Made by a program: the position numbers and the translations under genes. From Ptychodera flava (taxonomy: Eukaryota; Hemichordata; Enteropneusta; Ptychoderidae): a DNA stretch of 64,000 nt. Below, piece by piece: positions 1-12,900 of this stretch. The notes under the pieces are model-generated. The model saw nothing but the letters and a program-made list of their open reading frames with translations. It had not been told where the DNA came from and did no database searches. The stretch is taken from NCBI RefSeq assembly GCF_041260155.1, contig NC_091932.1, positions 7,499,001 through 7,563,000 of the forward strand, in the 5' to 3' direction. Position 1 is the stretch's first letter. The number at the start of each line of letters is the position of its first letter.

Positions 1-172
1 TAAAACTAATTTGAACTGAATGATCGACCATGAACATTGTCAAGGCGCGGTGTCCTCTGATCGACGACGTCGCGACGACACTGTTCCGTGTTTATTTACA
101 CAAACATACGGCCGCGTCAATAATCATTCCTAAATAAGTTGAAGAAATCCCGTAACTACCACTTGCTAGCGG

Positions 173-733
173 TTACACTACTTTAGAAACACAGATGTTT
201 GACGATGATTCAGTTGGATGATGAAATGCTGTGGAAGGGACGACATTTACATTTGTAAGGCATCTGGTGTCGTACGGAATCTGGGCGCTGTGACCGTGCT
301 GTGACTGAGTGTAAGTTGCTGTTCCGTGTGTACAGACAGTGTGACCCGGCCACATGAATTCAATGATTCGATAACCATTTTGGTGGCAGCAACATTCACT
401 TTACATACAAACAGTAAATTGTAATGCCATGCTAAGAAGTTTTCGGACTCACCTTGAAAGTGTGATAGGAGACGACGGCATAACAGAATTGGCAGCAGCA
501 ATATTATTAGCCGCCGCGAGCCTAGGTTCATCAGAAACAGGATGGCATTCGCTGCAATTTCGACGGTGGATCTGCAGTAAATGAGCTGCAAAATCTGTAT
601 GCGAAGATTTGGCATAATGGCACAGCTTTTCAGTTTGCCAATCATTGTGAGCGGCACGCAAATATATTTTTGTTGCGTCTCGCTTTTTCCAAGCATCCCG
701 CTTTCGCAAAGTCTCATACTCCATAGCCGCCAT
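173..733 (-). CDS. Unrecognised gene, candidate two-exon reading frame
   Basis: I do not recognise this protein. The start codon is at 731-733, within AATGGCGGC, which gives a good Kozak context and resembles a YY1 site. The first exon (453-733) encodes 93 codons plus two bases and ends in a consensus donor, AAG|gtgagt. It is basic and charged at the N-terminus (starting MAAMEYETLRKRD), then has a His/Cys stretch (HRRNCSECH) and an Ala/Asn/Ser-rich tail. A possible second exon (173-398) keeps phase and stays open for 74 codons to a TAA. It is rich in His, Thr, Ser and Cys, but its acceptor lacks a pyrimidine tract and the intron would be only 54 bases. If both exons are real the product is about 168 residues. 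The first exon is credible because of the promoter motif and donor; the second is doubtful, and the true second exon may lie left of the window. Confidence 0.4.
453..733 (-). CDS. Candidate first coding exon of the unrecognised gene
   Basis: Opens with ATG at 733 and ends in phase 2 at 453 before gtgagt. Reading on without splicing meets a stop immediately after the donor. The exon is locally CpG-richer than most of the window, as expected of a promoter-proximal first exon. Confidence 0.45.
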
Positions 734-749
734 TATTTTGCAGAGATTA

Positions 750-790
750 GTGAGGCATTCTGGGATATGTTTACAACAAGGGGGGACCCC
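750..790 (-). promoter_or_regulatory. ZNF143-like promoter motif upstream of the minus-strand first exon
   Basis: On the minus strand, TATCCCAGAATGCCTC lies about 20-35 bases upstream of the candidate start codon. CCCAGAATGC is the core of the vertebrate ZNF143/Staf promoter element, which is common just upstream of TATA-less start sites. Its placement next to an ATGGCGGC start supports a promoter here. Binding in this organism is inferred. Confidence 0.4.
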
Positions 791-1858
791 TCACGGGCAA
801 GCGCGGCACGACGACCACTGCGCTTTAAGTTGTGAGAGTAAATATAATGTGATTTTTTTTCTGGAAGACGCTTTATTAATCCATGATTAAATATTGACTT
901 TACTAATTTGTATGTACATATAATTTTGAATTCTGTGACAAGTAGTATTGGTCAGAGACAGGCTTTGTAACTCCTTCAATGGTCTAGTTATTAATAACAT
1001 GTTCACAGTGAAGAAAAAACTAACTGACGAAAGTACAGTGTTTGATTTGTATTCAAGCAAGTGGACACAATATTCTCCTTTACGAATATTTTTCCATGAA
1101 TTTTTTAAATCAAAATTTGATAACCAGACTCTTTTAATCAAATTTAGTTACACATTTGTATTAAATTTCTATGGCATATGAAGATTACCATTAGTCAGTC
1201 AATGTTCTAGTGGGCTGTAAGCAAGATTACAAATCGTACCTAACGAGGCATCTTGTTCTTATTAATTATGAACACTGTCCAAAAAAGATTAAATAAATAA
1301 TTTATTTCTTTGTTTTTTCACGTGCGCTCTGCAGTATCATTGTGTAACATCAGTTTTTATGCTGTGCAGAATAGCTGGTAGATGCACCATTAGATATAAA
1401 TGCATCTATATGTACATATTGCATCTACACAAAGCATACATATGTACTGTACAGTACGTGTTAGGAGCCAGTTTGTAAAATTATATGCACTCATATAGTA
1501 CTGTAACTGTTTGTACGTACCATACATTTGCAACAATATTTTCTTTAAATACATTTATTGACAGAAAAGTGGCATCAGCTTTGAAATGGGAAGTTTATTT
1601 CATAAAACAAAATGGGTATTAAAATTTATACTCCACTGCATCTTAAATATAAATTGTGTATTGAAGTGCTAAGAGACTAACTCTTCCAGTGAGCACAAAG
1701 CACATACAACATCCATTTTGTGAGACTAATGCAATTATGCATATCATTAAATTACCAATGTTAAATTGAAAATCAAATATTTACTTGACCCCTTCTCTCT
1801 GTAAAGCAGTATACACTACAGTTACATGTATTTCCGTCAAAGGAGTACGATATATCAG

Positions 1859-2029
1859 TCAGAGTGTTTTTGTTAGGGACAGGAAGCAAGTAAATATTAC
1901 CGGGGTTCCCCAGTCATTTTACTGGGGTTGCCATGGCTTAACGATGCAATCCAATTTGGGGATGGCAAAAATGTTATCAGGGTTCAAAAGCCATTTACCA
2001 ATATTCCTAAACCCTTTGCAAAAACACTG
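1859..2029. mobile_element. Small hAT-like element, copy 1
   Basis: The termini AGTGTTTTTGTTAGGG and TTTGCAAAAACACTG are inverted. The flanks TATATCAG (1851-1858) and TATATCCT (2030-2037) match at six of eight bases, compatible with an eight-base target duplication as in hAT elements. The inside carries the CCGGGGTTCCCC motif shared with the copies at 2838 and 62617. No coding capacity. Confidence 0.5.
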
Positions 2030-2837
2030 TATATCCTGAGTGGGGATTGTAAATATGTTTATGACAAAATTATGGGCATTTTTATCACTGGTCAAAGTTA
2101 AAACAGTCAGAATTTGTTTATATTTGTTTATATAATCACAGTGACCCTAGAGTAACCTTGGTCTAATTGCTCTAACTGGAAGTTAGTACATGTAGGCGTT
2201 TGAAAAGGTAATGGTATTAAATTTGAAACGCGACATTTGGATGCTATTAATTAATTTTTACTCTGGGTATGGAAATTTACAGTACCAGCCACCTATGTTG
2301 AGTAACTTGAAGAAAAGCAGAATATTGTTACAGGAAAACATTGTCTTGTCATCCAATAATCCTGTAACACCAATACTTTGTTCATAGGATACTTGTAATT
2401 GATGTCTTGCATAAACTAATGATGTTATATTTGTCCCTGGTATTCCCTGAGGAAATCCATTTTGTAATGTTTGAATAACTAATCATATAAGAGTTTACAA
2501 TACACCTGGTATCTATCTGTAAATCACAGGCCACATTCCAAGGCCATCAACCAACTACCAGTTCCCAGAGTACTTGTTATATTTGCATATTTTTTCCATC
2601 AGTGTCGGTATCAGTTGTGATCTTGAAAACTCCATTAGCTTTAATAACTTTCGATTTATTTATCATTATATTGTGAACTGTTTGTATAATACAGGTGCTT
2701 CTCCTGCAATCTTGTCAAAATGTAGAGTGTTCAACACAAACTGTACCGGTATACAGTTTTGTAGGTCATGTGCAATGTATTGAATTTTTTGTTGGGGACT
2801 AGATTTGATTGTCACCAATTCCATTGCATTGTGTATG

Positions 2838-3005
2838 CAGTGTTTTTGTTAAGGCCGGTACTCCGGTAAATGTTACCGGGGTTCCCCAGTCATTTTACCG
2901 GGGTTCCCCTTGGTATATCAATGCAATTAGATTAGAAGACTGCAGAAATGTTACCGGGGTTCCCAAATCATTTACCCCTGTTCCCCAACCTTAGCAAAAA
3001 CACTG
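2838..3005. mobile_element. Small hAT-like element, copy 2
   Basis: Ends are CAGTGTTTTTGTTAAGG and CCTTAGCAAAAACACTG, an obvious terminal inverted repeat. GTATG is repeated directly on both sides. Inside are three GGGGTTCCC motifs, two of them preceded by TTACC. This is the best-preserved of three copies in the window. Confidence 0.6.
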
Positions 3006-3413
3006 GTATGCAATGCGTTGTGCTTGGAAGGCTAATACTACGTATATATTACAACACACCTGTACATGGGAGAAGAATAGAATGGAATCTCTTTTTATTG
3101 TGACAAAAATAATGAAATATTGTTAAAACTTACAGGACTAGTAGCCGTAACCAGTTTTGTTTGAGTGTCAATTGCAAGTTCTAGCTCTACTTCCCAAAGC
3201 ATTATGAAAACATATCAATGGTATCTACTCAGCTTGTCAACTCAGTGTCTACATGTGTAGAATGCACTGGTATTATTTAAAATTCTACTGCAGACCTGAA
3301 TTCTCTTGTCAACAATAACAATGCAGTCTACACATGTACAGGCTGAGCTGACAAGCTGAATACTGTGTATCTCAGCATGCTGAGAGGAGTAGAACAAGTA
3401 GCTGTAGTTGATA

Positions 3414-3681
3414 TTAACCCTTTTCCTGCCAGACAGTATCACATCCCCATCAGCCAAGTCAGTAAAAAGCGGTATTGAGCCAAAACATGACGTATTTTCA
3501 CCCACTTGGCTTGGTCTGTTATAGCATCTTTAGTCCAAAAAAATCAAGTTTACAGTATTTATGTTTTCAACAGCCTTCAAATGTACAGTATTACGTTAAA
3601 GTACACCATATGGAATATGTTGTGTTTCATTACCCATCTTGACCTGATGGTGAAATATGGACTTGGCAGGAAAAGGGTTAA
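3414..3681. mobile_element. piggyBac-like MITE, 268 bp
   Basis: TTAA stands at both ends (3414-3417 and 3678-3681), followed inward by CCCTTTTCCTGCCA and its inverse TGGCAGGAAAAGGG. TTAA target sites with CCC termini are the piggyBac hallmark. There is no transposase, so it is non-autonomous. Diverged relatives are visible near 21011-21200 and 21920-22195. Confidence 0.65.
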
Positions 3682-3730
3682 CAACAAAATTAGTGAAAAA
3701 AATATCATCAAAAGTTGTAGCTACTGGCCT

Positions 3731-3822
3731 TTAACCCTTTCACCCCAGTTCCATGTGTACAGGTCCAACTTTACCATAGAAAACAATGGATTTGGGACAA
3801 ACCATGGTGGTGAAAGGGTTAA
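3731..3822. mobile_element. Very short TTAA-flanked MITE, 92 bp
   Basis: TTAACCCTTTCACC at the left is mirrored by GGTGAAAGGGTTAA at the right, with only about 64 bases between. A close relative of almost the same length is at 29126-29218. Partial relatives sit near 19221-19310, 29367-29450 and 55791-55827. Confidence 0.6.
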
Positions 3823-3887
3823 ATCAAGGATTACTGATATGCTATTTTGAAATTATTTGTAACACTACTTTGTTTTTCATCCTGCAG

Positions 3888-3932
3888 GTCCCTTTACAAG
3901 ACCACATCCAGCAATATGGCGCATAGTGTTTG
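3888..3932 (+). CDS. PTDSS1: PTDSS1 exon (corresponds to human residues 91-106)
   Basis: Encodes [16 protein letters not shown], nearly identical to the human segment, and includes the Arg95 equivalent linked to product feedback inhibition. Acceptor cctgcag, donor gtaagt. It starts needing a phase-1 base from an upstream exon, so this is not the first coding exon. Confidence 0.92.
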
Positions 3933-6900
3933 GTAAGTAATCAGTGCCCTGTGTGTTGTGTGTGTGTGTATTCTGTGTGTGTCTCTGTGTGCATTCTACA
4001 TTGTACATACCGTACATGTACCCTTCTGGTACACAACACACTCTCCTCACATCTTTTTTTGATAATTTTTCCTGGATGCTTGCAACACTTTGCAACATCA
4101 CGGTCATCTCTGTTTCCTGAGAGCTTTACAAGAAATTCTTGTCAAGATACAGCAAGTTTTCATCTTACAAAGCAGCATACAATAGAGAAACAAGTACATA
4201 TACGGGCATATCAACACCATTGTTCTGCATATGAATGTAAGATACACAGATCGCTACCATTGATTATTCTTTGCAGGATAATGGCTATATGTTAGATAAA
4301 AAATTGAGGCTGATTAAGGCATTGGGTAATCATTCATTTCACAGGCTGTAGTACTTGTGAAACAGCTGCACCAAACTTTTGATAAAATATTATTGTAACA
4401 TTGTTCCACGGGGTTTCCTTAATCTGATTATGGTATATAATGGTTTGACAGAGTACGATACATGATTACATTTCTATTATTCTGCAGATAAATACTTTCT
4501 CAGGCTCTCTAGTAAAGGGACAAAGTCGGCCATTTTTCATGAATTTTGTTTGATACGAGATACTACTTATATTGTTTGACATGTTGAAAGATACTGAATG
4601 AATGGGTGACCCTACATATATTCAATCCTGGTTTAAAACACGATAAATGAAACCATCGCGAGAAGGAATAACCTTCCAGTGATGGTTTCATTTAATTTGT
4701 CTAAAACCGGGGTCGAATATACCGGTATGCATGGTCACCCATTCTTTTATTCAGTATCTTTCAACATGTTAAACAAGTAGTATCTCGTATCAAACAAAAT
4801 TCATGGAAAATGGCCGACTTTGTCCCTTTAAGGCAAAGAATAAAAAATTTGGTGATAAAATGAATTTTGTATATAATGTTGGTAATGAGTGTTGTGTTGA
4901 GGTAGTATGCGCCTTGAAAGAGAAAGACTTAAAACTTTTGCCCAATCATTCCTCAATGAAACTTTCAACCGCTTCCTTGCCAAATCAAGGATATAAATCT
5001 GGGGCACTGTGCAAGAGAAACGAGTTACCTAACATTTACCGGTATTTGAAATTCAAAATGGTTGCCATCCCTGTATTAACTGAATGGGAAAAATAAGTTT
5101 CAATTTTCGAAAAGCTTAGGCGGTGAAAATACTTCTTACTCCAAGACTTGGAGCTTTAAAATCTGTCCCCACCAGCAATAGACCAGAAAAGTATTTTCAA
5201 AATTTGAGAGTCCAAATATCTGTCCCTAAGGTGCATTTTACCTTAATAAATGTCATGGAGATTCACTGGAGTCAGGCAAACACAAAACAGCTGATTCTCT
5301 GTTCAATGTACCGGTACTCACCTCAGTATCTCTTGATGAGATAAAAGCATGTGCTATGCATAATACAGTTTTCATCAATTTTTGCTCTGCATACAATATT
5401 AACCTAAAAACCCAACAATTGCCAGTGTTATGATTTATCCAGTGATAATGGGGAATGGTAAAAATTATGCAAATTTAAGACATGTAAATTAAGTGTTTTC
5501 AAGGTTTTAGCGAATTTAAGTTTAAGTGTACAAATAGACAGAGTATTCTGTTTCTCTCTCAAGTCTCATCCTTGGTCAAAAGATTTTTCCTTTCCATGAA
5601 TTTCATTCCAATTTGTATTTGTGGGCATTTATGGCTAGAAAGATAACATTTTACATGGAAAGAAATACCAGAAATATAAAAATATATTGTCCCACTTATG
5701 CCAAGCATCAATCTGTAGGAAGAGATTTCCTTGATGAAGTACACTTACATTATTTGTTGTAGCTATTGAAGCTATAGCAATGGTCTTAAGAGTGGGCTAC
5801 AGCAAAAAGACTAACTTTGCTCTCTGGTGAGAAATGCACTCTGTTTCTTAGGTTTCTCTCTAAATTCAATTTCCTATTCAAAAGTTAATTTCCCTATCTC
5901 CTGTCAAACTCTGATCTTTTGGGGAAATTCAATTTCCTCAAAATTTGCCGAAAGCAGAATTTGTGTGGATGGCTTCTTGAAAGGTGGAACATCGATAATA
6001 AGGGTGTGTAGGAAGTGTATCATAGCATCATGGGAATATGATAGGATATGCTCCGGTAACTGGATATTTCTTGCTTGCTTACTGTTAGTAAATGTTCCCA
6101 ATTGTAGTTTCAATAACAATACACAATGTGTGGTGACTTTATTCTGAGCAAAATTATATTGTCAAAGTATAATTAAGATATGGCAAAGTTTTTCACAATG
6201 TACCACCTAAACTACCACATGTCTCTCACGGAAAGAGATTGTATTCTTTGACGTACTCATCAAGGATAATGTATTTATGTATGCCGTACAATTTATTTAA
6301 TTGAAGCATTTACAAGTGTCACTCAAACTTGCTTTGAGTATACATGTATTGTCATGAATTTCAAAATTTTAGGCACTGTTGATGAAGTAAATACTTGTCA
6401 CACAATAAATGTACAGGGATAAAAGTATGTGAATTGACCATCTTTCAACGTATTCAAAGTTGTTAACCAATATAACTGACTTCATAAATTATGTAAAATA
6501 CAAATGATTAAATTCTTATGTCTTCCAGAAATATTTGCCATATACATGTAACTGGTAGCTACTCCACAGAACTGCAAACTTGAGCATGAAATTACTATAC
6601 TGTTAGCTTATATTTGACATTCATCATTTCATTTTATAGCTTTATTTGATATTGATAAATTAAGTGGATTTTGTCAGGTATTTGATGGCACAGAAGTGGA
6701 TAGATGTGAAAATGAGACTGTCTCTCACTAATTGTTTTGTAGGAGAGAGATTGGCCTCAATCACGCCACTCCACAAATTATCCTCAATGAAGTAACTGTC
6801 AATCATTTTCCATAGTTGAATTTGCAAGAGTGAAGATGGACATTACCTTTGTATACAAACTATCAAGATTATTCTTAGGGGACCTCTAGCTGTGTATTCT

Positions 6901-9900
6901 ATCAAAATTGTACTCCCTAGGTTGTTTGTGATTAATCCAAAATACAGCATTTGTCCACTTATACTAAATGCTACAGAGTTACACCAACTCAGGCATAAAG
7001 TTCTGCAGGATCACTTTAATCACGTGAATGAACAAATCTTTAATGACTCCAAACTATACAAACAAGAGAACGTAATTCTTTTTTTCTCTCTTTTCACAGG
7101 TCTCAGTGTTGTGTATCTGTTGGCCCTTGGATTTATACTCTTCCAAAACATTGATGATATTAAAGCAATGATGTACTCACTTTATCCAGAACTCAGGAAT
7201 GTGACACCAGATTCAAAGGTAAGTCATACCACAAGCAATATCTTACACGCTGTGTTAGTCTTTTCCTTCCCAATCTGCCATAACTTGATCAGACTTCCTC
7301 AAAATGATGTAGGAGATGGTATATTAGTCTTTGAACACTAGGTCCAATAGGCCAATGCCATGGTTTTTCATATACCATATGCCATTGTTGGTAACTTAGG
7401 CAAAGATCTTGTGACAAAATTTTTGTTTCATTCGATCATTTTAAAGTCACTTTTTAAAGATTTAATAAAAATACATATTTTCAACATTGCTTCAAAAAAA
7501 CATACAGGTACTTGTTGCTTCAATGCTTAGCATGTACTGGTATGTTTACTGAGTAGAAGTAGAGCCAGATTTGTTCCATAATTTTACCAGATACAAGGAA
7601 CAAATAGAAAATGGAAATAACAAGAGATTTACTTGAACCACTTTAAATTTGAGTGCATTTAATAAGAATAAACACATTTCATATTAAAATTGTATTTTCA
7701 ATAAGCATGAGCTGTGTACTGTGTGAACTATTGCAATTTCATTTAAGATATTTTCACAACAGTGTACGACTTTCAAAACTGGGCAATTATCAATGAAACA
7801 TAGGATAAGTAGCCTTCCAGTTGATCAGATTTGATAAGCAATGATCCCTTGGAAGAAGTGAAGTACAGTTTAACTGTAGACTGAATTTTTCCCCTTTGAG
7901 ATTTTTACTCACTGTGTTACCCAAGAATGGACAAGAGAATAAGAAACTTGCTTCTCATGCATGGCTGGCACAGATGCTATAAATTGATTTCAACTCTAAA
8001 AGCTTTTCTTAATGGTCACAGTCTTTCACATTTTCACATGTATTGACAGCTGACCTGTATAAGCCCTGGTTTTATGAGTTCAGTCACACGTAGTAGCTTG
8101 AAGTTGATGCAACTTGACTTTAGATCCACTCCCATTTGCAAATCAATTACCGGTAGGTAGCCAGTAGAAAAGTAGGTTTAGATATCAAGCGACGTGACCC
8201 ACACACAAAAGTCAATGAAGCCATTCTCTTAATGCATGTAGTAGACATTTATCTGATGCTGTTTTCAGGAAAAAATGGCTATCAGGAAGCTATCTCAATG
8301 AGTTCTATCCGTGTTGTTCACAGAAGCACAATGAAACCATATTGTACATCGGTAAAACACCATTACTGTATGCCACCCCATTAAACAGAAAAATGACAAA
8401 TTATCCATAAAATATAAAGAATAACTCTACAAATATCAAAGTGCAAACTTTTCCCAGAATAAACAAAAGAATTTGTGAATTTCTCAGATTTCACCATTTT
8501 GTTTTAATCATAATTCTTATCACAATGTGGATACTTTTTGTGTACAGTTAGAGAAACAACACGTAAACAAACCAATGGTAATGATAAAATAATTCTATCC
8601 CGATTGTGCTGATTGCAAATGACGTCATTTTTCTCTCCCATTAATATGCATAAATAAATGTTTGTCTGCATTTTCCACATAAATGACAAAAATAAAACCT
8701 GCTAGTGTTACAATAGCTACCAAAAGTCACACTCATTCATATGAATTTATGGCTCAGATTACAATCTGCAACAACAGCCATGCAGGCAACAACAAAATGT
8801 GTCTGAATTTTAGGCAGCATTGTCCTATGTCATGCATACAGCTATATTTAGTAAAAATACCGTCAAGGACAGTGTGCTCACATTCGGTTTGAAATGGTCC
8901 ATTCGAGAAATATTTAAACCAGGAAAAACAAGAATAACAAAAGCAAATAAGGTCTCCAACTTAGGTACTGGAGGGCATCTTTAGGAACATGCATATCAAC
9001 TTCTATAGCGATGGGACGAGCAGATCCTAAATACATAAGCAAATGTCAACAACAAAAAATAGACAGAGAAGGTTTGACAAGAAGAAAAGGTGGGAGTGGG
9101 TAAAAAAATGTACAAGGAATCTGGTAAAAAAATAATGCTACATGTACCTCATCAATCTTCTAGACCCTACCCCCTCCTGAATATCAAATGTTCTATCCCT
9201 TGGTATTACATAACACCAGATGACAGGAAATATATTTACAACCTTGGGGATTTTTTAATTAATGCCATGAGTGTTATCATTCTAATGTAAACAGCACTTA
9301 AGTTAGTTACAGATGGTGAAATGCCTTCCACTGTGGATGGTGACTACAACATCTGGAATTATCCTGGATCCAAATTTCTCATCAGTTCTTGTATGTCTTA
9401 CATAGAAAAGTTGCAAAAATTGGTCCGCAATGAAAAAATTCACCTCAGCTTTGTTTTCTGGATCAAATTTTCCTACAAATTAATACCAAATATGACAAAA
9501 TTATGTTCACAGCCTTCAAAACTGTCTCACAACATATCCTGGGTTGGTGTAGGTCATTGAAGGTCACAAACTGAGAAAATTACCTAAAATATACAAATTT
9601 GGGGGTTTCCCAACACTTTGAACAGAAAATGTATCTAAAAACATCCCTCGGGACTTTATACCAAATTAAAAAGCTTTTCAAACAAGTAATTTTGAGATCA
9701 AGTTTTTTTGACCAAAAATGACAATATTGTCTTAAAAATACAAATTTGTACATTTCAGGACAATTTCCACATATCTAACTATTGTCATCTCTGTACGTCT
9801 GTGTACCAAATACAAAAGCTGTCTGTCCACGGGTTTTAAAAGAAAAGACTGTTAAGATTTTTTGACCAAAAATGACAAAATTGCTCCAAAATAGTAATTT

Positions 9901-12900
9901 TCCCAATTTTGTCATAATTTCAACAAATTAGAAGCGTAACACCCTCGCAAAGATCCAACCCAAATTTGAGAGCAATTGGGCTGGCGGTTTCAGAGAAGAA
10001 GAATTTTTACTGAAAATGAGAAAAATCACCAAAAAATTCAGTAAAAATACAAAATTAAGGATATCTTCACAATATTCATAAAACTGTATAAGGTTCACCT
10101 AAGGTACTTGCACACAAATTTTCAAAGCAATCAAAACAGTGGTTCTCGAGATATTAATTCTTGACCATTTTCACATTTTGTAAGCTCATTTGCATAATTT
10201 TGGCAATGCAGACTTCATTTGAACAAAATCCCATCTATAGCCCAGGATGCATCCACACACCAAATACCAAGCTGAAATGTGCAGCGGTTTGCGTGTTTTT
10301 GATGTTGACGGACATACTGTACGTACATACATACATACATACATACATACATACATACATACACACATACATACAGACGCCATCGACTTCAGCTTATACG
10401 ATAAACTCACATTGGTATAACCAAATGTGAGCTAATAAAACCTGAAATCGCAATCAACACAATTGTAAACTCTACTGACCAATACATTTTCATCAATTTA
10501 CGTCATAGATACGACAATTAAATGGTAGAGGCTTAGGTGGATATTCTGTTTGCCTTAACACTATGGATTAAATTTCAATTCATAGAAATGACAGAGCTTT
10601 CTTCTCCAACTCTGCCAAGTACTCATTGTTGTGATAGGAAAAGCTCTCCAAATTTACAAGGAATCATACGAACTAATTCAATGGTCTATATGCTTCAAGT
10701 TTTTGTTGCCATTACTCAAGCTATATCAGAAAACCGTCCAATACTTGGTATTAGTCAGTCAGTATTGTTTGCGGTGACTTTATCAAAAGGAAAGATACTG
10801 AACTAAAATCGGCAAAATTATTGCAACATCATGCATCCCAAAAGCCCTATTGTACAGCATCTCGGAAGCTTTCAGTTAATTGGTTGATTGAAATCATTAT
10901 TGTTATTTCCAAATTACCAAGCAGGTGGACAAGATATTTTCAGACTCCTTAAGTTGCTTTAAATAATGACAAGTACTGACAATCTACCAATCGAATACAG
11001 CCTTCTAAGCCAGTACATTGCCAGGTTGTATTTCCCCCTCGAGTGTTGCAGATTGGCCATTGATCAGCGTCAGAGCAAATGCAGTTCAAATTTGCCATGT
11101 GCAGTAAGTGCAGTCCCAGTGTGCCTCTTGCACTATTAGCTTCAGATCATGAGCATAGATTACAAAACACAGGCCCTCAGCTCTCACTTAATTACCCTTT
11201 GCTGCATGTCATAGGCTGCCTATCTCTGCACAGCATCAGAAGTTTGTATGTGACATGCATTCCACCCACATACCATTACCAGTAGCTCACTGTAAATGTT
11301 GCAGGTCGTTGATACAGTTTGCTGTCTAAGGGTTCCATCCAAATATCTTACTACTCCCCTAATATTTTCGATTTGATTTTGCTTTTGATGTCATGCTGTA
11401 CCTTGAAAATTATTGACCTAACGTAATTTTATTTTCCTTAATTTTCATATAATTACCGAATTGAGACAAAATTTTGCAGCTGTTTTTAAACTTTAACCGT
11501 GGAGATTATTTTCTTCTTGTAGAAAAAGCATGTAATTAAGATTTTGTGCAATTATTACTGACTGGTAAGGGGAAGTTTCCAATTTTCAGGACGTTAACCG
11601 CAAATATTAAACATGATCACCTGAACGTACATGTAATATTGCCAAGAACAGTATTGGAGCTGACTTTGCAGCAATTTGGAAGCTTTGGTCCAATTGGTTG
11701 GCAGAATTTTACCATTATAATTGAATAATACAAATAAACTCTCCAAGTTGCTGTGAATAGTGACAATCGACCAATCAGCTATAACCTTGCAAGTCAGCCA
11801 CAGTACCGGTATTGTCAATAAATAGGTCTAGTATACTTGAATGAATGATTTCTGCTGGAAAAATTCTAAAAGATGAAATTCCAACAATTCATGGTATTGC
11901 ATACCCATACATGTAGAATCAAATTGTTTATTAGTTTATACAGTGAATAAATTTTCCTATTACAGTTATCTGTTGATACTGATAAAAAGGCTATGCATAT
12001 CATACATGTAAGAACTTTAGGCTATGAAGTCCAGGTACATCTCCAATCTCAGATTAGTATACCTGTACATCTCCAACTTCAGATCAGTATACCTCTACAT
12101 CTCAACCTCAGATCAGTATACCTCTACATCTCCATCCTCAGATCAGTATACCTCTACATCTCCAACCTCAGATCAGTATACCTCTACATCTCCAACCTCA
12201 GATCAGTATACCTCTACATCTCCAACCTCAGATTAGTATACCTCTACATCTCAACCTCAGATCAGTATACCTCTACATCTCCAACCTCAGATCAGTACAT
12301 GTATACCTCTACATCTCCAACCCCAGATTAGTATACCGGTACTTCTATACATTGCCAACTTCAGAGACGTACCTATATACATTTCCTACCTCAGATAGGT
12401 ACCTCTACATCTCCAACCTCAGTTCATTCCCTGTATATCTCCAACCTTAGATCATTACTTGTAGGCATAGACAGTCTATGCCTCTACTATCTATGCTCTA
12501 GGGTACATACTATGTCTCACCTCACTGACAACACTAAACATAATTTTGATTCTTTTGTGTAGCCCCTAAACAGTCAAGTTGTGCTTGACAGGATGACAAT
12601 CCTAGCCCAGCACTGCCAGGACCTGTAGAGAATTCAATGGTAATTTGTCACCAAGCAGAAATGACTTTTATTTCTGTACAATTCTACTTTATATGAATAG
12701 TCATCACTGCAGTGTGCGCTGTATATAACAGTTGAAAAGTACATGTAACTTGATTAACAGAGAAATAAAATCCAGTATCACCCGAGGACATTTACATAAT
12801 GAATAAGGATATATGATTCACATTCATAATATGACCTATATCAGCTTATGAGTGCCAATTTCTATATATTTTTTAGTTTGCGACAACATATATGAAGTGA

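Larger units (their letters stand above)
791..3887. other. Non-coding stretch before the first visible PTDSS1 exon
   Basis: No exon was recognised on either strand. I searched by eye for the first two PTDSS1 exons, in particular an exon ending in codons for Ala-Phe-Pro-Asn plus a phase-1 G, and did not find them. The stretch holds two copies of a CAGTG-ended element and two TTAA-flanked MITEs, listed separately. The rest is AT-rich sequence without recognisable structure. Confidence 0.6.
3933..7099 (+). other. PTDSS1 intron with MITEs
   Basis: Contains the palindromic element at 4513-4830 and a 350-bp TTAA-ended element at 4897-5246, listed separately. The remaining sequence is AT-rich and shows no convincing exon on either strand. 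Confidence 0.6.

Noticed and set aside
10161..10430. Open frames over the CATA microsatellite on both strands
   Set aside because: Tetranucleotide repeats give HTYI/MYVC-type repeating peptides. This is repeat sequence.
11993..12331. Open frame with a [10 protein letters not shown] ten-residue repeat
   Set aside because: It is the translation of a 30-bp minisatellite inside a PTDSS1 intron. Two frames of the same strand are open together, as expected for a repeat whose length is a multiple of three.
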